DNA of 6,717 nt from CAYNVS01 sp964400725 (GCA_964400725.1 CAYNVS010000088.1:1-6717), one strand, 5' to 3'. Positions 1 to 6,478 are shown, numbered from the stretch's first letter. The notes: generated by a model from the sequence alone, not told the origin. Numbers and translations: made by a program.

Positions 1-4
1 CCTT

Positions 5-154
5 TCAGTTGGCTTTTCTCTCTACGCGCCGCTCGACGTTAAACTTAATGCCGGCCTTACTTCTATCATCTTTTGCGCAGCCGCCGGCAAGCCATAAAGT
101 TAAAAGCGCGGCGGCGTAAAAATTTTGAATATAATAGATACTCGCAGGCGGCGT
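5..154 (-). CDS. Possible short lipoprotein reading frame with ACG in the start position (start-lost remnant or small gene)
   Basis: Read leftward just after the GH31 gene, a 49-codon frame runs from an ACG codon (154-152) to TGA (7-5). It encodes a hydrophobic stretch ending in LWLAGGC (lipobox-like, Cys at residue 26), then a charged tail (AKDDRSKAG...) of about 20 residues. A strong AGGAG sits 6 bases before the ACG, exactly where a start codon would be expected. No ATG, GTG or TTG start lies in frame between the TAG at 166-164 and the lipobox. Either ACG is used, or an ATG has mutated to ACG and this is a remnant, or there is a base error. The N-terminus lacks the usual Lys/Arg of a signal peptide, which counts against a working gene. 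No family recognised. If real, it would be co-transcribed with the GH31 gene. Confidence 0.3.
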   Translation of the reverse strand, partial: TPPASIYYIQNFYAAALLTLWLAGGCAKDDRSKAGIKFNVERRVERKAN

Positions 155-160
155 CTTAGT

Positions 161-166
161 CTCCTA
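161..166 (-). promoter_or_regulatory. Strong Shine-Dalgarno-like site downstream of the GH31 gene
   Basis: TAGGAG on the minus strand, 5 bases beyond the GH31 stop codon (174-172). It is the best ribosome-binding sequence in the window, yet it leads to ACG rather than a standard start. This is the main reason to suspect a further gene, intact or decayed, in the leftward operon. Confidence 0.4.
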
Positions 167-171
167 AAAAT

Positions 172-2316
172 CTATTTTAGCGTCTCCGCCAGAACGGCGA
201 GGTCTGGTTTAATAGCGGTAACGCTTTGAGCCGTCGCCCAAAGAGCCGCAAGGTCGCCTAAGTCTGCGGTTCCGCCTTTGCGAATGTAAATAGGCATCCG
301 ATAAAGAGGCGTTTGAACGGATATTGCTCCTGATGAAACGGAAAGACCCGTCCATGCGTCTATCCATTCGCCTTCCGGTAAAATTACCGTAGCCGACGTT
401 TGGCTTTTTCGCCATACTGGATGAACTATAACGTCGGGTCCGTAATAATATTGCTCGTAAAAATCGAGATATTCCGGTTTATCCGGATGCATGAAAATCA
501 TGGGACGTATGAACATTTGACCGGTTTCGTGAGCGGCTTTGGCCTGCGAATAGCTGTAATCGATTAATCTGTGATGAATGTCGGCGTAAAGGCGATAAAT
601 CGCCAATAGTTCAGAGTCGTATGTCGTTTCGTAGTGATAACCTTTTTCGTCGATAACAGGTTTTTCTCCTTCTTTAGGCATTGACCAAAAGGCGTAATTG
701 CCTGTCGGGCCGACTTCCATAATTGGAGTAAAAGCCGAGAAGGCGAGCCAGCGAGCGCAAACCTCGCGGTCTATCGCTCCGCCATATCCGCAGGTGTCGG
801 AACCCCAGATGGGAAAGTTTAGAGCCGCGCTGCGCTGCGCTCCGATTATTGCGGAACGCAATCCCCATTCGGACAGACCGCTGTCGCCTCCCCATGGCGT
901 TGAATATTTCTGACTTCCCTGCCATGCCGCTCTAGGCATAACGATAAACTCTTTTACGCCGGCTTCTACAAAAGCGTCGTGAGCGGCTTTCGCATACCAG
1001 ACCGGATAAAGGTTGCGTCCCTCCCTGAAATCGGTTCCGTCCCTATACATGCCCTCATAGAAAAGACCGTCGGGAACTTTCTCGTCGGCGCGATCAAGTT
1101 TGAACCCCGCCACTCCGTCCGCGATTCTCTCCTTGAGATAACCTTGCCACCAGTCAGCTGCGGCGGGGATGGTAAAGTCGATTAATTTTGCGGATAACGG
1201 CGGCATAAGCGCTTGGCCGTCCACGATGTAATCGTTTTCCGCCGCTTCGGAAAGCATTTTATCTCCCGATGCCCATGGGCAAACCCATAGCATAAAGTTA
1301 ATGCCTTTGCTTTTTAACCATGAAATCATCTCTTTCGCTTTGGGCACGCGCGACTCGTCCCATCCAATATTGTCATATCCGAAGTCTCCCTTGCCGAACG
1401 GACGATCAATCCAATACAGAGTAGTTGGAATGCCCAGCGCTTCAAGCATCAATATATCTTCCACAACCATCGAGTTGTACGGGCCGTTATAAGGAGTTCC
1501 GTCAAAGAAGGCGGGATGGTTGTAAATATCGTCCCGCCAGCGGAAATGGCCGAAAGCCCATCGCGGCGGCAAAAGCGAGAGTGCCGTCGCTCTTGCGTAA
1601 CGCTCGGTTACGTCTTTCGGCGTCGGCCCGGGAATAATTAAAATGGATAACGAAGGGCCTTCCTGCTTGACGGTAAGCAGCCGCGGATCTTCGATTCCGA
1701 ACTCGTAAACGCCAGGCCATGCGCTTTGAATAGACGCGCCCCATCCGGCGGACGAAACGAATAAAGGCGAGTAAACCGAAAGAGTGAATTTGACGATTAG
1801 TTCTACTCTTTGCCCCCTCAAATTGAAACCTTCGGACATTCCTTCCTTCCATGAATTGTCCTGGTTGCCGTCAACCACGCGCTCCATTAATCCGTAAAAA
1901 CCTTCCGTTTCGCCGACTATGAATCGAACGCAGATATTCTCGTCGGTCCGTTTATCGTCAACTTCAGCAGAAAACGACGCGCTTCCCTGCGGTCCTACAG
2001 CCGCCGCGATTCGCATCAGGCGCCCGTCGTTCAGTTTGGCCGTAATACTTGTTTTTTGTTCCCGCGTTGTAATTTCGGTTATTTCTTCGATTTCAATATT
2101 TTTTTCATCGCTCGCGACATAAAACGCCGCTTTGCCCAATCCCCCAAGGCATACCAGCGTCTTGCCATCCGAAATAACGTCTATCGTTAATGGATTTGAT
2201 TTTATAGAGATAGAAGCGGCAGAATAACCGACGTCGCTTTGAGCCGCGCACCCGTTTATAAGAAATCCGATCGTCAAAAAAACGGCTGCAATGGTTTTAC
2301 ATGAAGAAAACTTCAT
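172..2316 (-). CDS. Lipid-anchored glycoside hydrolase family 31 (alpha-glycosidase-like)
   Basis: A 714-residue GH31 enzyme, expected to hydrolyse terminal alpha-glycosidic bonds with retention. Residues 1-23 form a lipoprotein signal ending LINGC (Cys23), so it is probably anchored in the periplasm or outer membrane. Residues about 35-225 fit the N-terminal beta-sandwich, about 250-590 the (beta/alpha)8 barrel, about 600-690 the C-terminal beta domain; 690-714 is an extra tail. Visible motifs: HFRWRDD (257-263), YWIDRPF (301-307), GFKLDRADE with probable nucleophile Asp408, RAAWQGSQKY (462-471), WGGDSG with probable acid/base Asp478, and FPIWGSDTCGYGG (501-513), matching the family's GxD-GG segment. 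The nucleophile segment KLDRADE differs from the commoner KTDFGE/WLDMNE forms, so substrate (glucoside, xyloside, galactoside, sulfoquinovoside) cannot be read off. The start is backed by AAGGAA 8 bases upstream. Divergent from the GH36-like/GH-A pair and probably co-regulated with it. Confidence 0.93.
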   Translation of the reverse strand: MKFSSCKTIAAVFLTIGFLINGCAAQSDVGYSAASISIKSNPLTIDVISDGKTLVCLGGLGKAAFYVASDEKNIEIEEITEITTREQKTSITAKLNDGRLMRIAAAVGPQGSASFSAEVDDKRTDENICVRFIVGETEGFYGLMERVVDGNQDNSWKEGMSEGFNLRGQRVELIVKFTLSVYSPLFVSSAGWGASIQSAWPGVYEFGIEDPRLLTVKQEGPSLSILIIPGPTPKDVTERYARATALSLLPPRWAFGHFRWRDDIYNHPAFFDGTPYNGPYNSMVVEDILMLEALGIPTTLYWIDRPFGKGDFGYDNIGWDESRVPKAKEMISWLKSKGINFMLWVCPWASGDKMLSEAAENDYIVDGQALMPPLSAKLIDFTIPAAADWWQGYLKERIADGVAGFKLDRADEKVPDGLFYEGMYRDGTDFREGRNLYPVWYAKAAHDAFVEAGVKEFIVMPRAAWQGSQKYSTPWGGDSGLSEWGLRSAIIGAQRSAALNFPIWGSDTCGYGGAIDREVCARWLAFSAFTPIMEVGPTGNYAFWSMPKEGEKPVIDEKGYHYETTYDSELLAIYRLYADIHHRLIDYSYSQAKAAHETGQMFIRPMIFMHPDKPEYLDFYEQYYYGPDVIVHPVWRKSQTSATVILPEGEWIDAWTGLSVSSGAISVQTPLYRMPIYIRKGGTADLGDLAALWATAQSVTAIKPDLAVLAETLK

Positions 2317-2324
2317 ATCTAATG

Positions 2325-2331
2325 TTCCTTA
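2325..2331 (-). promoter_or_regulatory. Ribosome binding site of the GH31 gene
   Basis: TAAGGAA on the minus strand, ending 8 bases before the ATG at 2316-2314. It supports this start, which is also the one that yields a complete lipoprotein signal peptide. Confidence 0.7.
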
Positions 2332-2348
2332 CGATAACTCGCAAATAA

Positions 2349-2376
2349 AGCGACAATAGCGCAACGCCGTCGCTAT
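2349..2376 (-). promoter_or_regulatory. Two mutually exclusive hairpins in the GH31 mRNA leader
   Basis: Two overlapping six-base inverted repeats lie in the predicted leader: AGCGAC (2349-2354) with GTCGCT (2369-2374), and ATAGCG (2356-2361) with CGCTAT (2371-2376). Both use the 2371-2374 bases, so they cannot form together. They could be a simple RNA switch, but stems this short also arise by chance, and no terminator or known riboswitch core is visible. Confidence 0.2.
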
Positions 2377-2405
2377 ACTCCGTCAGCGAAGATGTCTATG
2401 AAAAT

Positions 2406-2435
2406 ATTATGCAACAATTTGACCCTCATTGTCAA
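2406..2435 (-). promoter_or_regulatory. Predicted sigma-70 promoter for the GH31 gene
   Basis: On the minus strand a perfect TTGACA (2435-2430) is followed after 18 bases by CATAAT (2411-2406, five of six to consensus). Transcription would begin near 2400, giving a leader of about 85 bases. The -35 hexamer is formed by the central half-site of the three-part element at 2420-2445, and a second half-site falls between -35 and -10, so a protein bound there should block polymerase. Confidence 0.6.
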
Positions 2436-2445
2436 TTAAATTGAC
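2420..2445 (+). promoter_or_regulatory. Operator-like element, left copy (TGAC-N7-GTCA-N7-TGAC)
   Basis: Three half-sites start at 2420 (TGAC), 2431 (GTCA) and 2442 (TGAC), each exactly 11 bases from the next, i.e. about one helical turn. The right two form an inverted repeat with core GTCAATT-A-AATTGAC (2431-2445). The arrangement and 21 of 26 bases recur at 2649-2674. The element lies over the predicted GH31 promoter, about 105 bases from that gene's start. Regulator family unknown. Confidence 0.65.
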
Positions 2446-2648
2446 TTGAGTAGCCGCTTATCTGAAGCATCATTATAAATCAAGGAAATATTCATTTTAC
2501 GCTCTTGCGGTTCGCCAAAATTTAATCGGTCATGATTTCAGCCGCATGTTGAGGTTGTTTAGCGTCGGCTTAATTCATTGACAATTTGATTTGAAGGAAA
2601 TGCGAGAGATTGCCGACAACGAGAAGCGCGCACGCTCTTGATTAATAA
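2446..2648. other. Central part of the divergent intergenic region, no gene seen
   Basis: No open reading frame with a credible start and ribosome-binding site is seen on either strand between the two operator-like elements. One isolated sequence, ATTGACAAT (2577-2585), repeats the right arm of the element at 2657-2677 but has no partner arm at the 7-base spacing. It may be an auxiliary half-site or chance in AT-rich DNA. Confidence 0.5.
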
Positions 2649-2674
2649 TGACCATTATTGTCATTAATATTGAC
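2649..2674 (+). promoter_or_regulatory. Operator-like element, right copy (TGAC-N7-GTCA-N7-TGAC)
   Basis: Half-sites start at 2649, 2660 and 2671 at the same 11-base spacing as the left copy. Both possible pairs are perfect inverted repeats with longer arms: TAATGAC-N7-GTCATTA (2646-2666) and ATTGTCA-N7-TGACAAT (2657-2677). The last half-site supplies the -35 hexamer of the predicted rightward promoter. The element ends 114 bases before the downstream start codon, mirroring the left copy. Confidence 0.7.
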
Positions 2675-2698
2675 AATCATATACGCCTTAGATATTGT
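2670..2698 (+). promoter_or_regulatory. Predicted sigma-70 promoter for the rightward two-gene operon
   Basis: Perfect TTGACA (2670-2675), a 17-base spacer and TATTGT (2693-2698, four of six to consensus). Transcription would start near 2705, giving a leader of about 85 bases. The -35 lies inside the right operator-like element, which fits repression by occlusion; activation by a regulator at this site is less likely but not excluded. Confidence 0.55.
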
Positions 2699-2705
2699 TG
2701 TAAAT

Positions 2706-2729
2706 AAGGTAAGAGACGGCTTACGCCTT
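2706..2729 (+). promoter_or_regulatory. Hairpin at the predicted 5' end of the operon mRNA
   Basis: AAGGTAAG (2706-2713) can pair with CTTA (2720-2723) and CCTT (2726-2729) around a six-base loop, with a two-base bulge. It begins almost at the predicted transcription start and is followed by CTTTTAT. It could be a stabilising 5' stem or a weak attenuator. The U run is short, so termination is doubtful. Confidence 0.3.
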
Positions 2730-2788
2730 CTTTTATCCCGAGGCAGAAAACGCGATATTTTATGTATTAGGTAAAAAGAAAAAATATC

Positions 2789-4810
2789 ATGGAAACCGTT
2801 AAAAGCCAATTGTTGTTACTAATAGTAATCTTTAGCGCATCCTTGTCGGGTTTCTACGGCTGTTCAAACGAATCCGTCGATACTTCCTCCAACCTGCGCT
2901 TCGAAAAGACGATATTCATGCACGCGCCTCCGTCCCAGAAAGGAATAGCTACCGGCGACTATATTAAGCCGTCGTTAAGCTATCCATCGATTCCCGTAGA
3001 GCCGATATACAAACATATTCTTTCATTTCAAATGTCGCCTTGGGCGTTTCCTCTTCGCAAAGCGGAAGCGTCAAACGGGCCGCTGATTTTATTCTCCGAC
3101 GAATTGGACGTTATTGTTTTCTCTCCGATGGATCACCCCTTCGTGAGTCTTGTAAACTTTGTGGACGGCAAGATTGAATACGGAATAGAGGGCGAGATAG
3201 ATGAAATTCCCGAAGGTTTTGCCCACAGATTTATTTTGGTCAAAGGAAAGGGAATCAACGCAACGGTGGAGAAATGGGGCGAGCTGCTGATGCAGGAAAG
3301 AGGCATTGGCCGCCGGGACCGCTACGCCGACGCGGGTTCGTCCTACCTCGGTTATTGGACGGACAACGGCGCGGCGTATTTTTATAATACTATTGAAGGA
3401 AAAAATTTTGAGGAGACGCTTTTGGCGGTAAAAAGCGAGGCTGACGGATTAGGAATTCCTTACGGTTATTTTCAGATCGATTCGATGTGGTATTACCGCG
3501 GCCCTAATGTTGGAACGCGTAAAGGCGGGTTAATCAAATGGGAGCCGACGCCGGAAACTTTCCCAAACGGGCTTGCTTCTTTTCGTAAAAAGCTGGGATT
3601 GCCCCTTATCGCTCATAATAAGTGGTTCGAAATCGACAACGCTTATAAAGACGACTACCCTTTTGTAAGCGGACAATCTTGGTCGATTCCTCTTGGACGA
3701 GACGTTTACGACATTTTCATGCGGGACGCGGCCGAGTGGGGCATTGAAACCTACGAGCCCGACTGGCTTATGTCGCATATCTGGGAAATTCCCTATCTGC
3801 GTCAAGGAATATACAACGCTGAAAAGTGGATGAAAGATCAAAACGACGCCGCGGCGGCCAAAGGTATTACAATGCAGCTTTGCATGGCCGGGGCGGCTCA
3901 CCTTATTTTCACGCTCGATATGCCGGCGGTAACAACCTTTCGCACCAGCATCGATTATCACCCGGCGATTTCCAAGGAATCCTATTGGCCTATGTTTCAT
4001 ACCGTAAATATGCTGGCCTCGGCTCTAGGCATTATGCCCTTCAAGGACAACTTCCACTCATCCGAAACATGGGGAGAACAGGAAGCTCTAATAAGCGCGC
4101 TGAGCGCGGGCATGGTCGGCGTCGGCGACGCGATAGAGAACGCCAAACCCGAAATTCTAATGCGAACATGCAGGAAAGACGGCGTTCTTTTAAAGCCGGA
4201 TAAGAGCGCCGTTCCCATAGACGCAATGTTCCTGCCTCACTCTCGTCCATACATAACTCAAACGTTTTCAAATCGCGCAAATCTTGGTCGCTGGACATAT
4301 CTTGCCGCCTACCATCTTGCGAGAAATCATGAGGAAATGGATCCCTTGAGTAAGGTTTTCGCTTCCCTTACCTACGACGGAGAAGACCTTAACAATATGT
4401 TTGTATGGCCCGACGAAGCGACGGACTGGAAAGTCGATTTGATAAAAGATCTTGGAATATCTGGGCCGGTCGTTCTTTACGACTGGCGCAACGGCGCCGC
4501 GCAAGTCGTAGAAGGGACATTTGAGATTCCGCAAACGCCTCACCTGTATGATTTTGCTTATTTTGTAATTGCGCCGATTCTATCCAATGGTCTTGCGCTG
4601 ATAGGCGAGCCCGGAAAATACGTAACCGTTGCAGATAAGCGCTTTGTAGAAATTGAGCCCTTAAAAGACTCCGTCCGCGTCGTCGTTGCGGGAACTGCGG
4701 GCGAAATCGTTCGCCTGCTTGTTTACGACGCTCGCAAATCGGCGATGTTGCCAATGGCAACCGTAACTATCGGCGCCGGCGGCGCAAGCGAAACCGTCAT
4801 TTTCAGATAG
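2789..4810 (+). CDS. Lipoprotein-type clan GH-D glycosidase, distantly GH36 (alpha-galactosidase/raffinose synthase)-like
   Basis: A 673-residue protein with a hydrophobic N-terminus ending GFYGC (Cys25), an imperfect lipobox, so lipid anchoring is likely rather than certain. Residues about 35-180 look like a beta-rich N-terminal domain and about 185-515 a (beta/alpha)8 barrel. Barrel motifs: GYWTDNGAAYFYN (188-200), YGYFQIDSMW (225-234, like the GH36 FQIDDGW strand, Asp231), YEPDWL (322-327, Asp325 as likely nucleophile), LCMAG (364-368), FRTSIDYH (384-391, resembling the GH27/GH36 R-x-S-D-D acid/base segment, Asp389), and GMVGVGDAIENAKPEILMRT (441-460). A beta-rich C-terminal domain follows (about 540-673). 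The assignment rests on motif order, not overall similarity, so activity is uncertain; an alpha-galactosidase-type retaining hydrolase is the best guess. An upstream in-frame ATG at 2762 soon hits TAG, so 2789 is the start; the Shine-Dalgarno is weak (AGG at 2769-2771). Confidence 0.78.
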   Translation: METVKSQLLLLIVIFSASLSGFYGCSNESVDTSSNLRFEKTIFMHAPPSQKGIATGDYIKPSLSYPSIPVEPIYKHILSFQMSPWAFPLRKAEASNGPLILFSDELDVIVFSPMDHPFVSLVNFVDGKIEYGIEGEIDEIPEGFAHRFILVKGKGINATVEKWGELLMQERGIGRRDRYADAGSSYLGYWTDNGAAYFYNTIEGKNFEETLLAVKSEADGLGIPYGYFQIDSMWYYRGPNVGTRKGGLIKWEPTPETFPNGLASFRKKLGLPLIAHNKWFEIDNAYKDDYPFVSGQSWSIPLGRDVYDIFMRDAAEWGIETYEPDWLMSHIWEIPYLRQGIYNAEKWMKDQNDAAAAKGITMQLCMAGAAHLIFTLDMPAVTTFRTSIDYHPAISKESYWPMFHTVNMLASALGIMPFKDNFHSSETWGEQEALISALSAGMVGVGDAIENAKPEILMRTCRKDGVLLKPDKSAVPIDAMFLPHSRPYITQTFSNRANLGRWTYLAAYHLARNHEEMDPLSKVFASLTYDGEDLNNMFVWPDEATDWKVDLIKDLGISGPVVLYDWRNGAAQVVEGTFEIPQTPHLYDFAYFVIAPILSNGLALIGEPGKYVTVADKRFVEIEPLKDSVRVVVAGTAGEIVRLLVYDARKSAMLPMATVTIGAGGASETVIFR

Positions 4811-4820
4811 GGTTGTAATT
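4808..4820 (+). promoter_or_regulatory. Weak ribosome binding site overlapping the upstream stop codon
   Basis: The GH36-like gene's stop TAG is part of TAGGG (4808-4812), 8 bases before the next ATG. The 10-base intergenic gap and lack of another promoter suggest co-transcription, with translation of the third enzyme possibly helped by ribosomes ending on the second. Confidence 0.45.
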
Positions 4821-6395
4821 ATGATAAAACGCCGTCTACTATATGTATTGGTTCTGGGAAGTCTTGCATTGTTATCGGGCTGCTCTTCCAGCGACTCCGG
4901 TCAAACCGCCTCATGCTTAGAAGAAAATCTGTCTTGTAACGGAAGCGTAATGACAATTTGCTTGAGCGGTAAAATTCAACAGATTGCCGACTGCGCGACA
5001 AGCGGCTGGTCCTGTTCGGATGGAGTCTGCATAGCCGTGGGCGATGAAACGGAAACGCAGAAAGAATACCGGACAAGCCTGAACAGTCTGCGAGCGAAAA
5101 ACGCCGGAACGAAGATGGAATTCGATCGTTTCGGAGGATGGTTAAACGCGCCGAGTTCGTTTGGAGAGCCCGTTCCCGGCAAGTTTTTTCGAGTGAAAAA
5201 AATCAACGGCGTTTGGTGGTTTATAACTCCGGAAGGGCGCCCTTTCATTTCGAAGGGAGTAACGGATGTGAATTACCTTGGAGCTAATCTTACCGACGAC
5301 TCCTTTCATCAATTAATCGTCTCTAAATACGGAAATGAAGAAAAGTGGGTTGAATCTTCATTAGCCCGTTTAAAGGAATGGTCGTTCAACAGCGTAGGCC
5401 CGTGGAGCGGCGAATCGATGATTCTTCGCTTGCCTCATGCGGAACCTATATTGAATTCGGCCGGACATGCGCCGCGCTATTCCAACAAAGATTTTGTAAC
5501 CGATTATTGGTCGGCGGGATTCGAGAAATGGGCTTCGCAAGTCGCCGTCGAGCGCGCGACGCCTCATATTGACGACGAATATTTAATCGGTTATTTCCTA
5601 GACAACGAATTATTCTGGGGGCCGGATTGGCGGTCGAAGAAAACCTTGCTTCAAGTCTATGTCGATTTTCCTGCGGACGCTCTCGGCAGAATCGAGGCTT
5701 TGCGCTTTCTAAAGGAGCGAGCGGAAAACCTTGAAATTTTCAACTCGACTTGGGGAACCTCATTGCAAAGCTGGGACGATTTATCGGGCATGACGTCCAA
5801 AGACCTTACCCCTGTAACCGACGAAGCCAAAGCGGTCTCTGAAGCCTTCGCCGTACTCGCGTTCAACCGCTATGCAAGCGTAGCCATAGCCGGTCTGCGA
5901 GCGGTAGATGCAAACCACCTAATTCTTGGCTGCCGATTCGCCTCGTATCCGGGGGACGCGCTTATAAAGGCGGCTGGAAAAGTCTTTGACGTCGTGTCCA
6001 TGGCGGGTTACCACGAAAATTGGGTTGATGAACTGGACGCCGTTTATCCGGAAGTCGATCGCCCTTTTCTCATTGAGGAATTTTCATTTAAAGCGAAGGA
6101 TTCCGGGCTTCCTAATATAATGAATTACGCAATCATCGTTGACACGCAGAAGGACAGGGCTCTTGCATATAGCAAATATGTGGAAAGTTTTATCCGTCGT
6201 CCATATGCGGTTATGTTTCATTGGTACAAATGGTTTGACAATCCTCCGGACGATTTCATTGCCGGCGACAATTTCGGTTTGATGAACAGTAATGACGAAA
6301 CCTACAATGATTTCACGATGTATGTAAGCGAAGTGAACTGCCGGGCCGAAACATGGCATTCAGAAGGCGTTTCGGAAACGGGAGATAAAAAATAA
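4821..6395 (+). CDS. Lipoprotein clan GH-A glycosidase, beta-agarase-like, with a six-cysteine N-terminal segment
   Basis: A 524-residue protein with a clear lipoprotein signal, MIKRR plus a hydrophobic core ending LLSGC (Cys21); the following serines are compatible with outer-membrane sorting. Residues 32-70 hold six cysteines (32, 39, 47, 58, 65, 70) in a small, probably disulfide-bonded module. The segment FFRVKKINGVWWFITPEG (122-139) and GRPFISKGV (139-147) are typical of the entry to GH50-type and other agarase-like barrels. GYFLDNELFW (257-266) carries the clan GH-A Asn-Glu pair with likely acid/base Glu263, and RPFLIEEFSF (414-423) the likely nucleophile Glu420. It should be a retaining beta-glycosidase, possibly on galactans; family number and substrate are inference. 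An agarase-type endo-enzyme or an exo-beta-galactosidase would both fit. Last gene of the rightward unit, 10 bases after its neighbour. Confidence 0.85.
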   Translation: MIKRRLLYVLVLGSLALLSGCSSSDSGQTASCLEENLSCNGSVMTICLSGKIQQIADCATSGWSCSDGVCIAVGDETETQKEYRTSLNSLRAKNAGTKMEFDRFGGWLNAPSSFGEPVPGKFFRVKKINGVWWFITPEGRPFISKGVTDVNYLGANLTDDSFHQLIVSKYGNEEKWVESSLARLKEWSFNSVGPWSGESMILRLPHAEPILNSAGHAPRYSNKDFVTDYWSAGFEKWASQVAVERATPHIDDEYLIGYFLDNELFWGPDWRSKKTLLQVYVDFPADALGRIEALRFLKERAENLEIFNSTWGTSLQSWDDLSGMTSKDLTPVTDEAKAVSEAFAVLAFNRYASVAIAGLRAVDANHLILGCRFASYPGDALIKAAGKVFDVVSMAGYHENWVDELDAVYPEVDRPFLIEEFSFKAKDSGLPNIMNYAIIVDTQKDRALAYSKYVESFIRRPYAVMFHWYKWFDNPPDDFIAGDNFGLMNSNDETYNDFTMYVSEVNCRAETWHSEGVSETGDKK

Positions 6396-6451
6396 GTAAT
6401 AAACAATTATTTATGCGACGATTAACAAGATGAGCCACTTGCACAATCAAT

Positions 6452-6478
6452 TTCAAAGCGTCAATGTTGAGTTTTTTT
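6452..6478 (+). terminator. Weak candidate rho-independent terminator
   Basis: TTCAA (6452-6456) can pair with TTGAG (6467-6471) around a ten-base loop, directly followed by seven T residues (6472-6478). The stem is short and AT-rich, including one G-U pair, so it would be inefficient. Its position about 60 bases after the last stop codon is right for the operon's end. Confidence 0.25.

Noticed and set aside
1502..1852. A 116-codon minus-strand frame overlapping the GH31 gene in a different frame
   Set aside because: Arg- and Ala-rich shadow of the real GH31 frame; no motif or independent ribosome site.
2420..2445. Reading the repeated TGTCA/TGACA elements as a PhoB (Pho) box
   Set aside because: The 11-base spacing is similar, but Pho boxes are direct repeats of CTGTCAT, whereas neighbouring half-sites here are inverted, and the leading C is absent.
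2649..2677. CRP/FNR-type site
   Set aside because: The half-sites are TGAC/GTCA with a 7-base gap, not TGTGA-N6-TCACA or TTGAT-N4-ATCAA.
2446..2788. CRISPR array or tandem repeat in the divergent region
   Set aside because: Only two copies of one element are present, 229 bases apart with unrelated sequence between; no regular repeat-spacer pattern.
3530..4000. A 156-codon open frame on the minus strand inside the GH36-like gene
   Set aside because: It lies wholly within a gene with clear domain motifs, has low-complexity Arg-rich composition typical of an antisense shadow, and shows no recognisable family.
4389..4760. A 123-codon antisense frame at the 3' end of the GH36-like gene
   Set aside because: Composition is Arg/Gln-rich with no domain, and the sense strand codes for the beta-rich C-terminal domain.
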